A stretch of 64,000 nt of DNA from Centropus unirufus (taxonomy: Eukaryota; Chordata; Aves; Cuculiformes; Centropidae), in contig VYZI01000324.1 in assembly GCA_013397695.1 (NCBI GenBank), forward strand, positions 761,940-825,939, in the 5' to 3' direction. The first letter of the stretch is position 1. Every line of letters begins with the position of its first letter. This document shows positions 22,602 through 34,031 of the stretch, one piece after another. Made by a program: the position numbers and the translations under genes. The notes beneath the pieces were generated by a model. It had not been told where the DNA came from. It worked only from the letters and a program-made list of their open reading frames with translations, and ran no database searches.

Positions 22602-22767
22602 CTGCCCAGAGCAGCGGTGGCTGCCCCATCCCTGGAGGTGTTCGAGGCCAGGTTGGATGGGGCTTGGAGCCCCTGATGCAGTGGGAGGTGTCCCTGCCCG
22701 TGACAGGGATGGAACTGGATGGGCTTTGAGGTCTATTCCAACCCAAACTGTGTTGTGATTCTGTGGT
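22602..22767 (+). repeat. CR1 LINE 3' fragment (copy 11)
   Basis: Starts abruptly at TGCCCAGAGCAGCGGTGG and continues with GGTTGGATGGGGCTTGG, GTGGGAGGTGTCCCTGCC, GATGGGCTTTGAGG and CCAACCCAAACTGTG, ending in TTGTGATTCTGTGG. The 5' truncation point is sharp and the 3' end is complete, which is the classic form of a short CR1 insertion. Confidence 0.95.
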
Positions 22768-23539
22768 CCCTCTCTTGTGGCCCCTGGGGCTGGAGTTGCT
22801 GACCTGGAGGAGCGGGATGAGCAATGGTCCAGGTAGCAGAGAGCATTTCCAGCTGGAACTTGCCATTCCCAAGAGATCAGGGCTATGGAAAGTCAGGAGC
22901 TTACACTCACTCTTCCTCAAATAACCCGAATCGGACACGAGTTAATTAGTACAGACAGGGATCGCATGTGGACCCACCGCGTCAGCCCCATTGCTGCCCT
23001 CTCCCCCACACCTGCACAATCTGCTGCACAGATGCTCTGCTAAAAACCTCGGGTCTTTAAAATCATTCCTAGCAATCTTGACGTGATGAGTGAAGGGGAG
23101 GGAATGATGAAATCAGTGCCAGCAATAAACAAAATTTGTTACATAAAGCCTGCCTTGAAAAAACAAGGAGTGGAGTGGGGTTGAGGCTGCCTTTTAAACT
23201 TAATTATGCACATGTTTCTCAGTCAGGGTTTATTGAATCATATGTTATAAACCATAAACAAACACTAAAAACCTGGCTCTGTTGACTGCAATGAGCAACA
23301 AAATGATCTTTAGAGATCAAATATTTATTTCCAAATCCCAGGAGCTGAGCTTCCTGCATCAAAGTCAGGAGGGAAGCGGGCCGGTCCCTGCGGACACAGT
23401 GTAGGAATCTTCCCCTTATCAGTCAGCGCATGAGAAAATTCCTCCGCCCTTTGCTGGAGCCAAGGAGGCTGCTCCAAGGGCTTCACAATTGCATTCGCCT
23501 CTGGATCAGGGGGCATTTGGGCAGGGAATTCTCTGTGCC
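22768..23539. other. Unique non-coding sequence
   Basis: No recognisable repeat or gene. Confidence 0.5.
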
Positions 23540-23700
23540 CATCGTGACGTAACTCAGCTGGGTGATGGGAGCTGCCAGCTCCTTCCCGTCTCCATCCTTG
23601 GGAGCGCACGCCAGCATCATGGGCATCTTATGCCCCTGTGATTTGTTGGGTGAAGGGCTTGTTGGGTGTTCCTCCTATGGCACTTCTTTCTCCCAGTTGT
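23540..23700. repeat. Local duplicate segment A
   Basis: The core CTCCTTCCCGTCTCCATCC, then GGGAGCGCACGCCAGC and TGGGCATCTT, matches a segment at 24262-24412 with the same order of words. Similarity is strong over about 80 bp and weaker outward. It may be half of a local duplication or a copy of an unrecognised repeat family. Confidence 0.6.
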
Positions 23701-24261
23701 GGGGGGAAAACGTTCCCGGTTGGCCATGCCTTGTCATCAGAGTCAAGGGCCACCCCAGCATCAGCAGTGCTGCGTGGCCGGCTGCTCCCAGCCCTGTGCA
23801 GCTGGAGTGGGGATGCTTTTGGAGACAAAGCTCTGTGGTTCATTCTTAGCTGGAAAAAGCCCCCCCAGTGCCTCCAAGCATGGCCACTGCCCGCCCCCTG
23901 CTCCATGAGGGGCTCTCGTTAGGGAAGGAGCTAATGATAAAAACAACAAGCCAAGCAGCTAAACCTTCAAACCTGGCCGCGGGGCATGTCCAGGAGGGAG
24001 CGAGTTCAGCACACAGGCAGGGAGCTCAGCAGTGATTTGACAAGCTGTGGTTTAAATAATTCAAGCCATGAACCCTCTGCCCTCTCTCTTGGGGAATTAT
24101 TCTGCTCTCAGAAGCTCCTTGCACTGAGATGTTCCCTGTGATACCCACCCCAGCTCCTTGCAGACACCCTTTGAGGAGTCCCTTCCCTTGCTGCTGGTAA
24201 CGGTTGACACAAGGTGTGTGGGGGGAGGCATGGGGGACGTTTTGCTGGCACAGGAGATGCT
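23701..24261. other. Unique spacer between duplicate segments A and B
   Basis: GC-rich unique sequence. Several 60-95 codon frames overlap on both strands; none is recognisable. Confidence 0.45.
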
Positions 24262-24412
24262 CCACCATCCTCTCCTGAGGGTGATGTGGGCTGGGTGAAC
24301 TGCTGGCTCCTTCCCATGTCCATCCCTGGGAGTGCACACCAGGACTGTGGGCATCACAAGCGCCTGTGGTTCAGGAGGGCTCATTGAGCATCAGCCCCTC
24401 CTGAGGATGAAG
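24262..24412. repeat. Local duplicate segment B
   Basis: The core CTCCTTCCCATGTCCATCC, then GGGAGTGCACACCAGG and TGGGCATCAC, parallels segment A about 720 bp upstream in the same orientation. Flanks align weakly on both sides (GGGTGATG and GGGCT..TTG words). Confidence 0.6.
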
Positions 24413-25029
24413 GCAAATTCTCCATGTGCTGCTCTGGGGGCTGCTTAGGAGCAAGGTGAAGGCAGGAGCAAGCCGTGGGCAGCAGGATGCCCTCAGGATG
24501 CCACCTTGTCCTGGGGTTCACGTCTCTTCCTCACTGCCCCCCCAAACCACCCCTCTGATTATCCCCCAGGGTTGTACCTTTAACATTTTCCAGCTGGAAG
24601 TGGCACAGGTCAGTGCAGTTTGAGATGCTGCTTCTCAAATCTGTCGTGAGAAAGGAAGGAAATATTTATTTGCATCTGGGTATTTATTGAGGAGGGAGAC
24701 AATTTTAGGGAAAAAATAAGAACAAACCAACCAATTCTTGCCTTCTCAATGTGAGAGTTCTCCTTCATCTGCTCTGAAATCTCGACAATTTACTCTTCCT
24801 TCCCTTGCAGCATTTATGGCTTTTATGTTGTTTAAAGGTTATTTATAACAATTATGTAAGGAAGACGCAAGTGCTGTAAACTGAGGTAATTTACTGTAAA
24901 ATATAGGAAGCGCAAAGAAAATAAGGAAATAATCAGGCAGTGGCTTTCTGTGCTGTTACAACCATTGCAGGTGGGGGAACCCGTCACTTCAGGCAAGGTC
25001 CCTGCCTTGCCTTGGCACAGAGGCGCAGG
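24413..25029. other. Unique non-coding sequence
   Basis: Contains the AT-rich block 24811-24950 (AAAGGTTATTTATAACAATT, GAGGTAATTTACTGTAAAA), a possible conserved element. A 7-bp hairpin GGCAAGG/CCTTGCC lies near 24994-25013. No coding signal. Confidence 0.45.
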
Positions 25030-25585
25030 GAATCACAGAATCATTAAGGGTGGAAAAGACCTCTAAGGTTACCCAGTCCAACCCCACCGTGCTTACTAAA
25101 CCACGTCCTGAATTGTCATAACTACACGTTCTTTGACCCCCTGGAGGGATGGAGACTCCACCACCACCCTGGGCAGCCTGGTCCAAAGGTTCACCACCCT
25201 GTCAGTAAAGAATTTTTTCCTAATATCCAATTTAAAGCTCTCCTGGCACAACTTGAGGCCATTTCCTCTCATCCCATCACTTGTTACTGGAGAGAAGAGC
25301 CCAGAATTTCCCTCCCCTCAGCCTCCTTTCTGGGAGCTGCAGAGAGCCATGAGGCCTCCCCTCAGCCTCCTCCTCTCCAGGCTGAACAGCCCCAGCTCCC
25401 TCAGCCTCCCAGAACCCTTGGGCTCCAGCCCCTACCCCAGCTCTGTTCCCTTCTCCAGATGCATTCCAGCCCCTCAAGGTCCTTCTTGCATGAAGGACCC
25501 AAAACTGAACCCAGGGTTTTAGGTACAGCCTCACCAGCACTGATTATAGGGGCACAACCCCTTCCGTGCTCCTGCTGGCCCCATT
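25030..25585 (-). repeat. CR1 LINE 3' fragment, long, second type (copy 12)
   Basis: Antisense order: AATCACAGAATCATTAAGGG, GGTGGAAAAGACCTCTAAGG, GCAGCCTGGTCCAAAGG, AGTAAAGAATTTTTTCCTAA, TTGAGGCCATTTCCTCTCAT, CCAGGCTGAACAGCCCCAGC, AGGTCCTTCTTGCATGAAGG, and a CTCACCAGCACTGA-type 5' part. About 555 bp are retained with little rearrangement. Confidence 0.95.
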
Positions 25586-25667
25586 GTGACCACACAAGCT
25601 TCTGACTTCAGCCAAGCAATTAGATTAATGACCTCAGATTAGGAACAAATAGCAATTTGTAGCATAC

Positions 25668-25694
25668 ACTGGAAATCCATAGTGGATTTCCAGT
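25668..25694. repeat. Perfect 12-bp inverted repeat with 3-base loop
   Basis: ACTGGAAATCCA at 25668-25679 and its exact complement TGGATTTCCAGT at 25683-25694 are separated by TAG. The stem is too short for a microRNA precursor. A cruciform, a dimeric protein site or chance are all possible. Confidence 0.85.
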
Positions 25695-26339
25695 CTGGGA
25701 GTGGGGTTGTGGGGCTTGGCAAAGCCACCAATGACCTGGACTGGGTTTTACCTTCATTTTCCAGAGGAGAGGAGATGAGAGCATCCACACCAGCCTCTCC
25801 GAGTGCTGGGAAGGGTCATACAGGGCTCCACACTGGATCCCTCCTAGCCCTGGTGTGCAAATGAGCTTTTCTTCAGCTCCTCAGTAGGGCTGGGAAACCC
25901 TTTGTAGCGCTGGCAGCATGTCTGAAGGATTGCGGTGCTCGGTGGCAGGCTGCTTATTCAGGTCTGCTTCTGCAAATTTGATTATAATGGCTTAAAGAGT
26001 ATCGCCCCTTGATAAGGGTACCAAAAATAATAAGAAGAAGAAAAGGCTGAATGGGTCTAAATGAATTCATCAAACCGAAAAACTATAACTCAGTTATTAG
26101 ACGCATGCAGTGAAGTGAAGCCAGCAAGTGCTGACGCAGCGTTTGCGCTCTTAATTTGCTCTCTCCATCACTTTGCGCCCCTCTTATCCCCACCCTGAAG
26201 AAAACTCAGCAGCAGAGCTCGTAGGCAGTCAGCGGTGTGGCAGTGCCCATCATGCTGCTGCCAACACTGGACAGAACAAACCTGCCGAGAGCCCCAGCCA
26301 GGCTGAGCTTTGTAATCCCTCCTGCAGGAGGGAAAAATA

Positions 26340-26540
26340 ATTTCCTTCCCTTTTTAATGCATGTACGCACGTGCTTTTGTTTTTACTTTGCTTTTCCAGT
26401 GGCATAATTACCTCTATGCCAGGCATTTAAGTAGCGTCATAAACAATATGGTACATAAACGCGATGAAAATAGGGAACAATTGACTGTAAATAAATACAC
26501 AGGTAACAACAGCAAGAGGAAAATAATCACCTGATTACAC
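26340..26540. promoter_or_regulatory. AT-rich candidate conserved non-coding block
   Basis: GGCATAATTACCTC, GTCATAAACAATATGG, GACTGTAAATAAATAC and AAAATAATCACCTGATTAC supply forkhead-like (ATAAACAA, TAAATA) and homeodomain-like words in complex sequence. Repeat-free. Inference from composition only. Confidence 0.25.
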
Positions 26541-26634
26541 AAAACCCATCAGCTCTAGGCTCATCAGTTGGCAGTCCAGGCTCTGAGCTGAGCAGCCACG
26601 GCAGCTCCTTGGGGGGCAGGATGCAAAGAACCCC

Positions 26635-27231
26635 ATGATGGGGTTCCAGAAGGGGTTCTTTAGGGGCTCAAAGGACTGGGCCACTGCTCCAGGGAGCTCA
26701 GCTCCCCCTCTGCAGCCTCAAGCCCACCTTTCTGGTCCCTCCTGTGCACCCTGGGTGGTGACAAGGGCAGTTCTGGTGCCTCCCCAGGCTCTTTGCTCCT
26801 TGGAGGACCATGCCATGAAGGTAGAGCCCATGGGGCACATGGACAGGGCTGCAAAGCCCACACCTCAGCTCCCTGCAAGGTTGCAGCCGCGGGGATGTCT
26901 TGGTGCTGCTCGGATTGAGGAATGGGAAAGAACGGTGGAAGCCAGCGGAGGCTGTGACAGCAGAGCACGCTGCGGCTGCCAAAATGCTCTGCCTTGTCTC
27001 AGGTTGAGTTTTTGGAGGAGGGAGGCATTGATGTGTAGGAGCAGATGGAAGGGGCTGCATCTCTTTGAGATGTGGTTGGGAAGGCAGGCGAGGCAGGAGA
27101 GCTGCCCAGCCCCGGCCAGGTTGCCCTCCCACTTTGAAGCCTCCTTGAAAGAGAATTCCCGATTAGTCCGTTTGGGCTCCATTTTACTGGAGGGCAGCAG
27201 TGGTGATTTTTCCCTCTCCCAGTCCACCTGA
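26635..27231 (+). other. Unsupported 198-codon open frame
   Basis: It starts at a genuine ATG (two in a row) and is the longest non-repeat frame with an ATG start. The translation is Ala/Pro/Arg/Leu-rich with no motif, signal peptide or membrane span. The opposite strand is also open for 120 and 144 codons, which points to GC-rich composition rather than selection. No splice or promoter context supports expression. Confidence 0.08.
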
Positions 27232-27880
27232 TTTGGAGCTCAGGAAGTCTGTTTGGAGGCTGCAGGGAATATTCTCATGCAAAGACAAAAGAGGGGTTTG
27301 TTTTTTTTTTTGTTTTTTTTTTTAAATTTTAAATGATGTTTGCAAAGTCGCTGTGGGCTCTTATCATCTCTTTCCATTTCCTGAGGAATCCCATTCTCTT
27401 TCCTGTCCTCTGTGAGCTCAAGACCTAGATCTGAAGAGCTGTTTATTATCTGCTTTGCCTTCTGATAAGCTCCTGTTTATAAATTCGCCTCCCCTACTAT
27501 ATATCTCTATTTGTTTTTTTCCGATTTTCTTTTTCAGACTGTAGATAAGACATTTTCTGCCTTTCCTGGCTGACTTCCAGCCAAAATACCCAGCCTATGT
27601 CTGGCACAGTGCAGTTTCCTCCTCTCCAGCCACTCTTCCAGCCCTGACATCCCTTTGGTGACGTCAGGTTTCTATTTTTGACAAATTAACCCTGGGCAAA
27701 GCCAGCCAGGATGAAGTCATCCCCCTTCACCTCCAGCCCTGGATGGGACTTTCCCATCCTGGGGAGATGTGGAAAGGAGAGGACCCAGGTTCCACACTGC
27801 CTGGTGAGGGACTGCCCCCACCTACCCTGCTGCATCAAGAGGGAACAGCCAAAAACTCATTTCTGTGTCCAATTACATTG

Positions 27881-28030
27881 AATCACGAAATGGTTTGGGG
27901 TGGAAGGGACCTCAAAGTTCATCCCATTCCAACCCCTGCCATGGGCAGGAACACCTCCCACTACATCAGGGGCTCCAAGCCCCATCCAACCTGGCCTTGA
28001 ACACCTCCAGGGATGGGGTAGCTACGATGG
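27881..28030 (-). repeat. CR1 LINE 3' fragment (copy 13)
   Basis: AATCACGAAATGGTTTGGGG, GGAAGGGACCTCAAAG, CATGGGCAGGAACACCTCC, CAACCTGGCCTTGAACACC, then loss of homology after GATGGGGTAGC. Intact 3' terminus, 5' truncated. Confidence 0.95.
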
Positions 28031-31000
28031 GGAATCCACGTGGCTCCCTCAATCTTGGATCACAATGACCGGATTTCACTGGGGCTGCTTTTTATAGCAC
28101 AGAAACCCCCGGGGGTGGCAGCTGAAATTCAGATGTATTTTGTGATGCAAACAGGGTAACACCGTGCTCCTGCTTGGCTCCCTGCTCGGACCTCAGTGAG
28201 CCAGGATGGGTTATTCTGCTGCCAGCAGCCAGCAACTGTCTTTGGGAAACTTTCCTCTCCTCTCCCCCTCCCTGTGACTGCACGTACAGCACAGCCAGAG
28301 AGCAGTTCTGCTCTTAATTAAGCAATGCTTTATTAAAAAAAATGCCTCTGTGCTCTTAAAGGGTAGGCGATGATTGTGGTCTCCCCAGTAAATATTTACA
28401 GAGAGCAAAGTTTTCTCAAGTAATCATTTGGGGGAGAAAAAAAAAGGACGATTCATCACGGTGATGTCAGATCATGGCCTCTTTGTTCCTTGTAAAAGCC
28501 AGATCCATCACACTCCTTCTGAGCAAGGACACTCGGCAAGGTCTCTGTCATTTGCCTGAAATATGCCGGCACAGCAGAGGCCACCACGGCTCGGGAAAGT
28601 TCGAACAAACCCAACTTTTCCTTTTAATTACTCCTGAGGCTTCCACCACTCCCTTTCCACCAAGATGCTCAAGCTGCTCCGAGCAGGGACCATATGGTCC
28701 CAGCTCACTCAGGCCGCGTTTCTGAAGTGGTGATTAATTAACTCAGCTCCAGGCAGGTGAAAGGGTCGCTTGGGCTTGCTGAGGTGTTGAAACCAGGGGA
28801 TGCACCTGGTAGAGCCACAGGGGTCCTCTTGCCCAGGTCCCAGCAGAGCATCATGTCCCTGCAGGGAAACTGTGAGAAAGTTTGCAGGGGTTGAGTCTCG
28901 TGGTGAGGAGGCTGGGATGATGTAATGATGCAAGAGGATGCAGGAGGATGCGGTGTGAGGCTGCTCCGGTCCCTCGCAGCCCCATTGTGTAATGGTCCTG
29001 CTGAAGGAGGGGAGCAGAGCAGCACACCTGCCCTTGCCCCGCAGAACCAGCCCTCGATCAGCCCTCCCTGTGCTGAGCAGGGCAGCATCGCATGCCAGGG
29101 CAAGCCGAGCAGCACTCCCGAGCAGCATGCCGATAGCTTGCCTGTGTGCACAGCTGTTCAAAGACAATAAAAATTACCCTCCTGCCCTGCAGATTTTTCT
29201 CTGACAACCCATTTGGGGCTGATTTGTGGGGAGGAGGAGCCCTCTGTTAGCATTTGGTCCCCTGCGAGCCCAGGCAGTGAGCAATCAGGATCTCTCTCTC
29301 CGTCTCGGTGTGGGGGGAAGCAGGATGCACGGTGCTTTGTCAGAGCCTCTTTCAAACAGGATTAAAAATGCATAAGCAGATAAGGATCATAAACGCGAGT
29401 CTGTCAGGCCAAGGCAGCTGGGAATGAGGCTGCTATGCTGCCTTCGCCCTTATCCTTCGCTCTCTACATCCATCACAGGGACCCCCAGAGCATCCTCGCT
29501 CCCAGCATCCCGCGCTGGGGATGGGGAGATGCTCTGGGTGTGCAGAACGGTGCTCCGTGGGTCCGGGCTGGCAGCAATAAGACCTTGCTGCTCTTGTGAA
29601 GGGTGTTCTGTGCCAGCCTGGCCATGCCCAAAGCCTGTAGGAACCACAGAGCATTACAGGCTTCCTCCTGGGGCTGCAGCAGCAGCTTGGTGTGCCCGTG
29701 CCAGCTGAAGCAGGGGCTGTCCATGCTGTTTGGAGCGGCCCTGGGCTCCTTGCTGCTCCTTGTTTTGCAGTGAAAAGAGGAGTGCTTTGTACTTTGGCCA
29801 AAGACACAGCACCCACTTCTCCTGCAGCCTCGCTCGAGACAGGCTTTGGGTGCCAAGCAAGCTCTGGACACTTGATATTTCATGGCCAAATGCACTGTGT
29901 CAGCTTTAGTCCACCCTGCAGCACACCCGGGTGCCTCGAACGGCCACGCAGCCCTGACTCAGCGCAGGGTTTCTGGCACGATTTCTGCTCTGTTCCGAGG
30001 CTGTTATTGCCCTCACCTCTGGACACAGCCATGATTTAGTGTTCCTCACTCAGGCACCCACAGCTCTCCCATCGCTGTCTTTATTGAGCTGCGCTGCTGT
30101 TGGCTTGTGCCAATCTGACACTGTGAAAAGAAATCACCTGAGAACTGCAGGGGAAGCAGCCAACTCACCGGGCAGCAGAGTTTGCAAGGTGAAAAACCCC
30201 GTGGAGATCCAGGATGCTGTTCCCAGCTCCTGTCAGAGCTGGGGAAGCTCTGGTTGGTGTAGGCAAAGGCTGGGGTTTCACGCAGCAAATTATCCGAGCA
30301 ATCCTTCTCTCTTCCCCTGCTCCCTGTGAGATTTCTAGTTTCTGGAAGTCACATTCCCTCCTTTACAGTGACAAAACCCCCAATAGTCAACATATATAAA
30401 AGGGAAGAGGGAAGAAAAAGGAGGGGCTCAGCACACCAGAAAGACATTATTCACATTCCAGTTCAGCTCATGAATGTCAGGTTGTGTTACGCTGCATCTC
30501 TTTAAATACTGACACCGTGCGCGGGCCTTAGGGTAAGCCTGGCGAAGCGAACTGCAGGGTGAAATTCAAATTGGCAATGGGCAGTAGGCAGAAAAGTATC
30601 GTAAATCCCAACTGCAAGGGCAGAGCGATGCACCAAAATCTCAATTAGTGTTACTGGGGCTCTGAATTAAGGAAAGGGGAACGCAGCACTGAAGAGCATC
30701 GATTTGTGGGATAATTACAGACATGCCCTTCTGCCTCTGGAGGAGGGGAGGATGAGAAGCCCGTGCCCTCTGAGAGCCTTGGGGAGACGTGTCAGCCTCT
30801 TGAGTGAAAAGAGCAGCCTTGCAGTTTGTGAGTGCCACAGCTGATGTGGATCACGTCTCCTCACCCAGCACCTAGCCCCAAGGCCCCTGTGCTGGCGCCT
30901 CCACAGACACAGCAGAGGGAGATGCCCCTGACCCAGGGCTGAGGCAGGACGGGGATAAAATACCCCAAGTCCTGGGGGGATGTGGCAGAAGGATGTGCTG

Positions 31001-33729
31001 GCCCAGAACCTGTGTGTGGCTGGGCTGCGCTGAGCTCCTTCTGTCTCCAGGAGCCCGTGCAGAAGCGCTTTCCCCTTCCTGCCTGAAGATGTGATCCGAG
31101 CTGACATCCACCACTGCTGCAATGTGTGCAGGGAGCAGCTCCCGTGCCAGGCAAACCTGCTGGGTGCACGCGGCGTGCCCACCCTCCCTGCCCTGCTGTC
31201 AGCCCCGGGTGCAGGCACTCGCTTCAAAGCCTGGGATCTAGGGAATGCAATCCCCTCTTCCCCTCTCCAGCAGCCAAGACGTGCTGTGCCGTGCTGCTGG
31301 AGGGGGATCTGGTGCTTGGCACGGGCTGGGACCTCCTTGCAGCTGCCAGCCTGTGATGGAGAGCAGGCAAGCAGCCAGGGAAATCAGGTCCCTCGGTGCT
31401 AAAGGCAGGAGGAACGGGAAGGTGGCAGCAGCAAAGAGATCCAAAGAGGTCAACATGAGGAGCTGCAGTGGTGCCTGGGCATCCTGGGGTCTGGCTGTGC
31501 TCGGGACAGGAGCTTTGATCGTGCTCTGGCACGGGGCTCTCAGTGGTGGAGCTGACAATGTGCTGCAAAACCAGACTGAAAACCATTTAATGGAACCGCT
31601 GCAAAACCACTTTTTAAAACAAAAAGGCTATTAAAGGCAGCGCTGCTTTCAGCAGGAGCCTGTGCAGGCATCTGCATCCACAGAAGATCTCAGAACCTCT
31701 CTGCCTTCCTCCAGAGATGGGGGAAGAGAGGGCAGCAAAGCCCTGGCAGCACTGGGATGGTGGGGCTGAGCCGGGAGGTGTCCGGGAGGTGATGGAGCCG
31801 CCCCAGGGGCAGAGCCTGGAGCCAGCACAGCTCTCCCCGTGGCAGCTGGCAGACGTGGTGCTGGGGGCTGTCTGTCACAGCTCCCTCCACGACTCGCTCT
31901 GATCTCTCCCCAGATAGCTGGCATTTGAATGCAGGATCTGACATAATCACACGCCCAACTGCTTTGCTATAAACGCGCTTTTCCTTTTAGAAGAGGTCTT
32001 GTCCCTCAGACAGCCGAGATGGATGGGGAACCCAAACAGCTGATGACAACTTTCTGCTGCTGCCTTGCCGGGACAATTGCTCCTTGCTCCTCCCTCATGG
32101 CTTGGCACTGGCACCTCTGCTTGGGCTTTGCATGCAGATAGAAGAAGCCCTTGGGGACCACAACCCTCTGCAGGTCCCGCCAGCCCCTCTGTTGGCAGAG
32201 ACATCACAAAGAAACCACCCCCGTGTTGGGGATGGGGCAGCTGTGCAGGGTATCCCTGGGGCAGCTCCTCCCGTGGCACCAGGGACCCTGCTCGCCCTTG
32301 CCTGGGCCAGGGGTGATGGGTTTCAGTGAGGATGTCTGTGAGCGAGTGGTCCAGGTGACTGCAACCCTCATTTGGGAAAGGAGTTGCCATGGAAACCCAT
32401 CCTTTTCTTTTTTGGCCACCGGAGAACACTTGTTCTCCATCACCAGGCTGAGGTGGGAAACTTTAGCAGGAGGGGGGTGGTTAATAAACCTGAAAAGAAA
32501 TAAAAGGCAGAGGGAAAATGCCCTTGTGAGGCGATGCCTTGCCCTGCTCCAGGATGCGCCAGGCTGAGCAGAGCTAGCAGGTAAGGCCTTTGGTGGCTCT
32601 TGGGCTCTCCCTGCGGTCCCTGCTGCCCAGCTCAGGTGCTTCAGCATTATTTTGGCTGCTGGGCAAGTGGCTTGGCAATGAGCTGCCTCTCAGAGGCACA
32701 TGAACTTTAATTCCCATGGGGCCCAGCACGAGCTCTAACATTTTCTTGGAGGAAAAGGTTGTTACTGAGATTATTGACCTGGAGGGCAGAGTTAAAACAG
32801 GCTGGAAATCATAAAAAAACGATTCCATTTTCCATCTAGACTATCAAGGTTCCCAGCAAAGTCTTTCCATCTCTTTTCTTCTCTCTCTTTTTTCCTTTCC
32901 CTGTTAACAGGCATTTTTTTAAGGTCACGGTGCCGGCTTGCTGTGCATTATCAAGTAATTTGCACAATATATTTCTTCCGTCTGTGTATCTTCTCCTGAT
33001 AATGTATCAAATGCCAGAGCATTAACAGGAGGTTTTCATGCTGGCGTTTGCTGCGTAGGCAGCAAGAGCTGAACCCTCCCTTGAAAGGACGGAGGTGAGA
33101 GCAGCAAGGGAGGGATGTGCAGAGGAGCGAGCGAAAGGCTAGGAAAGGTGAGAGACATGAGAAATACCAGAAGAAATCCTTGAATAAACCATGCTTTGCT
33201 TTTTTTTTTTTTCCCTTTCCTCCCTGCTGCCATAGTGGAGGACAAAGCCTTGGGTTTTTAAAGACCTGAGTTTGACACCTCGCTTTGCCCGCGCTCCCGC
33301 GGGCTGTGTCTAAGTGGTGTTTGTCAGGCAGATGCTGCCTCGCTTTGCTTGCAGTTCACGCTAACTGGGGTCTGTGTGTGACTGGAAGAGGCTGTTTGCA
33401 GCTGGTGCCAGGGGCACTACCTGTGCTCGTGGGTGCGGGCACTCAGAGCTTGGTCAGACCAAGGAAAATCCTCCCCCCACCCCAATCCCAGTGATGCTGA
33501 AGTGGCTCCAGGGCAGAATTCCAGTGCTGGTGGCCCTGTTAAGGCACCCACTATATCTCATTTGAGCATGAAAATACTCCCTAGGCTCTATAAAGAGCAT
33601 TTCTGAGACATTCTTCCTCCAATCCCATTACTCGGGACAGGGGCCACAACCTGCCCTTTCCCTGGCAAGTTGTCACCTGCTGCCCCCCCAGCCTGAGCAG
33701 AATTGTGGGATACCCTTCATGGCCCCGTT
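28031..33729. other. Long unique stretch without recent repeats
   Basis: About 5.7 kb with no CR1. 28.7-32.6 kb is GC-rich and yields many overlapping frames of 60-170 codons on both strands without domains. 32862-32910 is a pyrimidine tract ending CTGTTAACAG, and 32930-33040 is AT-rich. 33201-33213 is a T-run. No gene supported. Confidence 0.5.
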
Positions 33730-34031
33730 CAGTCCTTAAAGGGGGGCTCCAGGAAAGCTGGAGAGGGGCTCTGGATCAGGGAGAGGATGAGGGGGAACAG
33801 TTTGAAGCTGAAAAGGAGGGGAGATCTTTGGGAGAAATGTTTTGGTGTGAGGATGGGGAGGCCCTGGCCCAGGTTGCCCAGAGCAGCGGTGGCTGCCCCA
33901 TCCCTGGAGGTGTTCAAGGCCAGGTTGGATGGGGCTTTGATCCTGCTGGCTGTGTCCTTGCCCGTGGCAGGGGCTTGGAAGTGGATGGACTTTGAGGTCT
34001 CTTCGAATCCAAACCTCTCTGTTTCTATGAC
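33730..34031 (+). repeat. CR1 LINE 3' fragment (copy 14)
   Basis: GGGGGCTCCAGGAAAGCTGG, TCTGGATCAGGGAG, GAGAAATGTTTTGGTGTGAG, GGTTGCCCAGAGCAGC, GGTTGGATGGGGCTTTG, GTGGCAGGGG, and a worn end TCTTCGAATCCAAACC with GTTTCTATGA. A ~15-bp loss follows GATCAGGGAG. The 218- and 253-codon frames on either strand here are artefacts of this element. Confidence 0.94.

Larger units (their letters stand above)
25586..27880. other. Unique sequence: hairpin, AT-rich block and GC-rich frame block
   Basis: Three sub-regions differ in composition: a perfect hairpin at 25668-25694, an AT-rich block at about 26030-26550, and a GC-rich block at about 26580-27240 with long frames on both strands. A T-rich run is at 27299-27324. 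No gene is supported. Confidence 0.5.

Noticed and set aside
25668..25694. MicroRNA precursor
   Set aside because: The stem is 12 bp with a 3-base loop, far shorter than a pre-miRNA hairpin.
27531..27540. TTTTCAG splice-acceptor-like word after a T-rich stretch
   Set aside because: Stops follow at once in one frame and no exon or donor is evident; such words are common in T-rich DNA.
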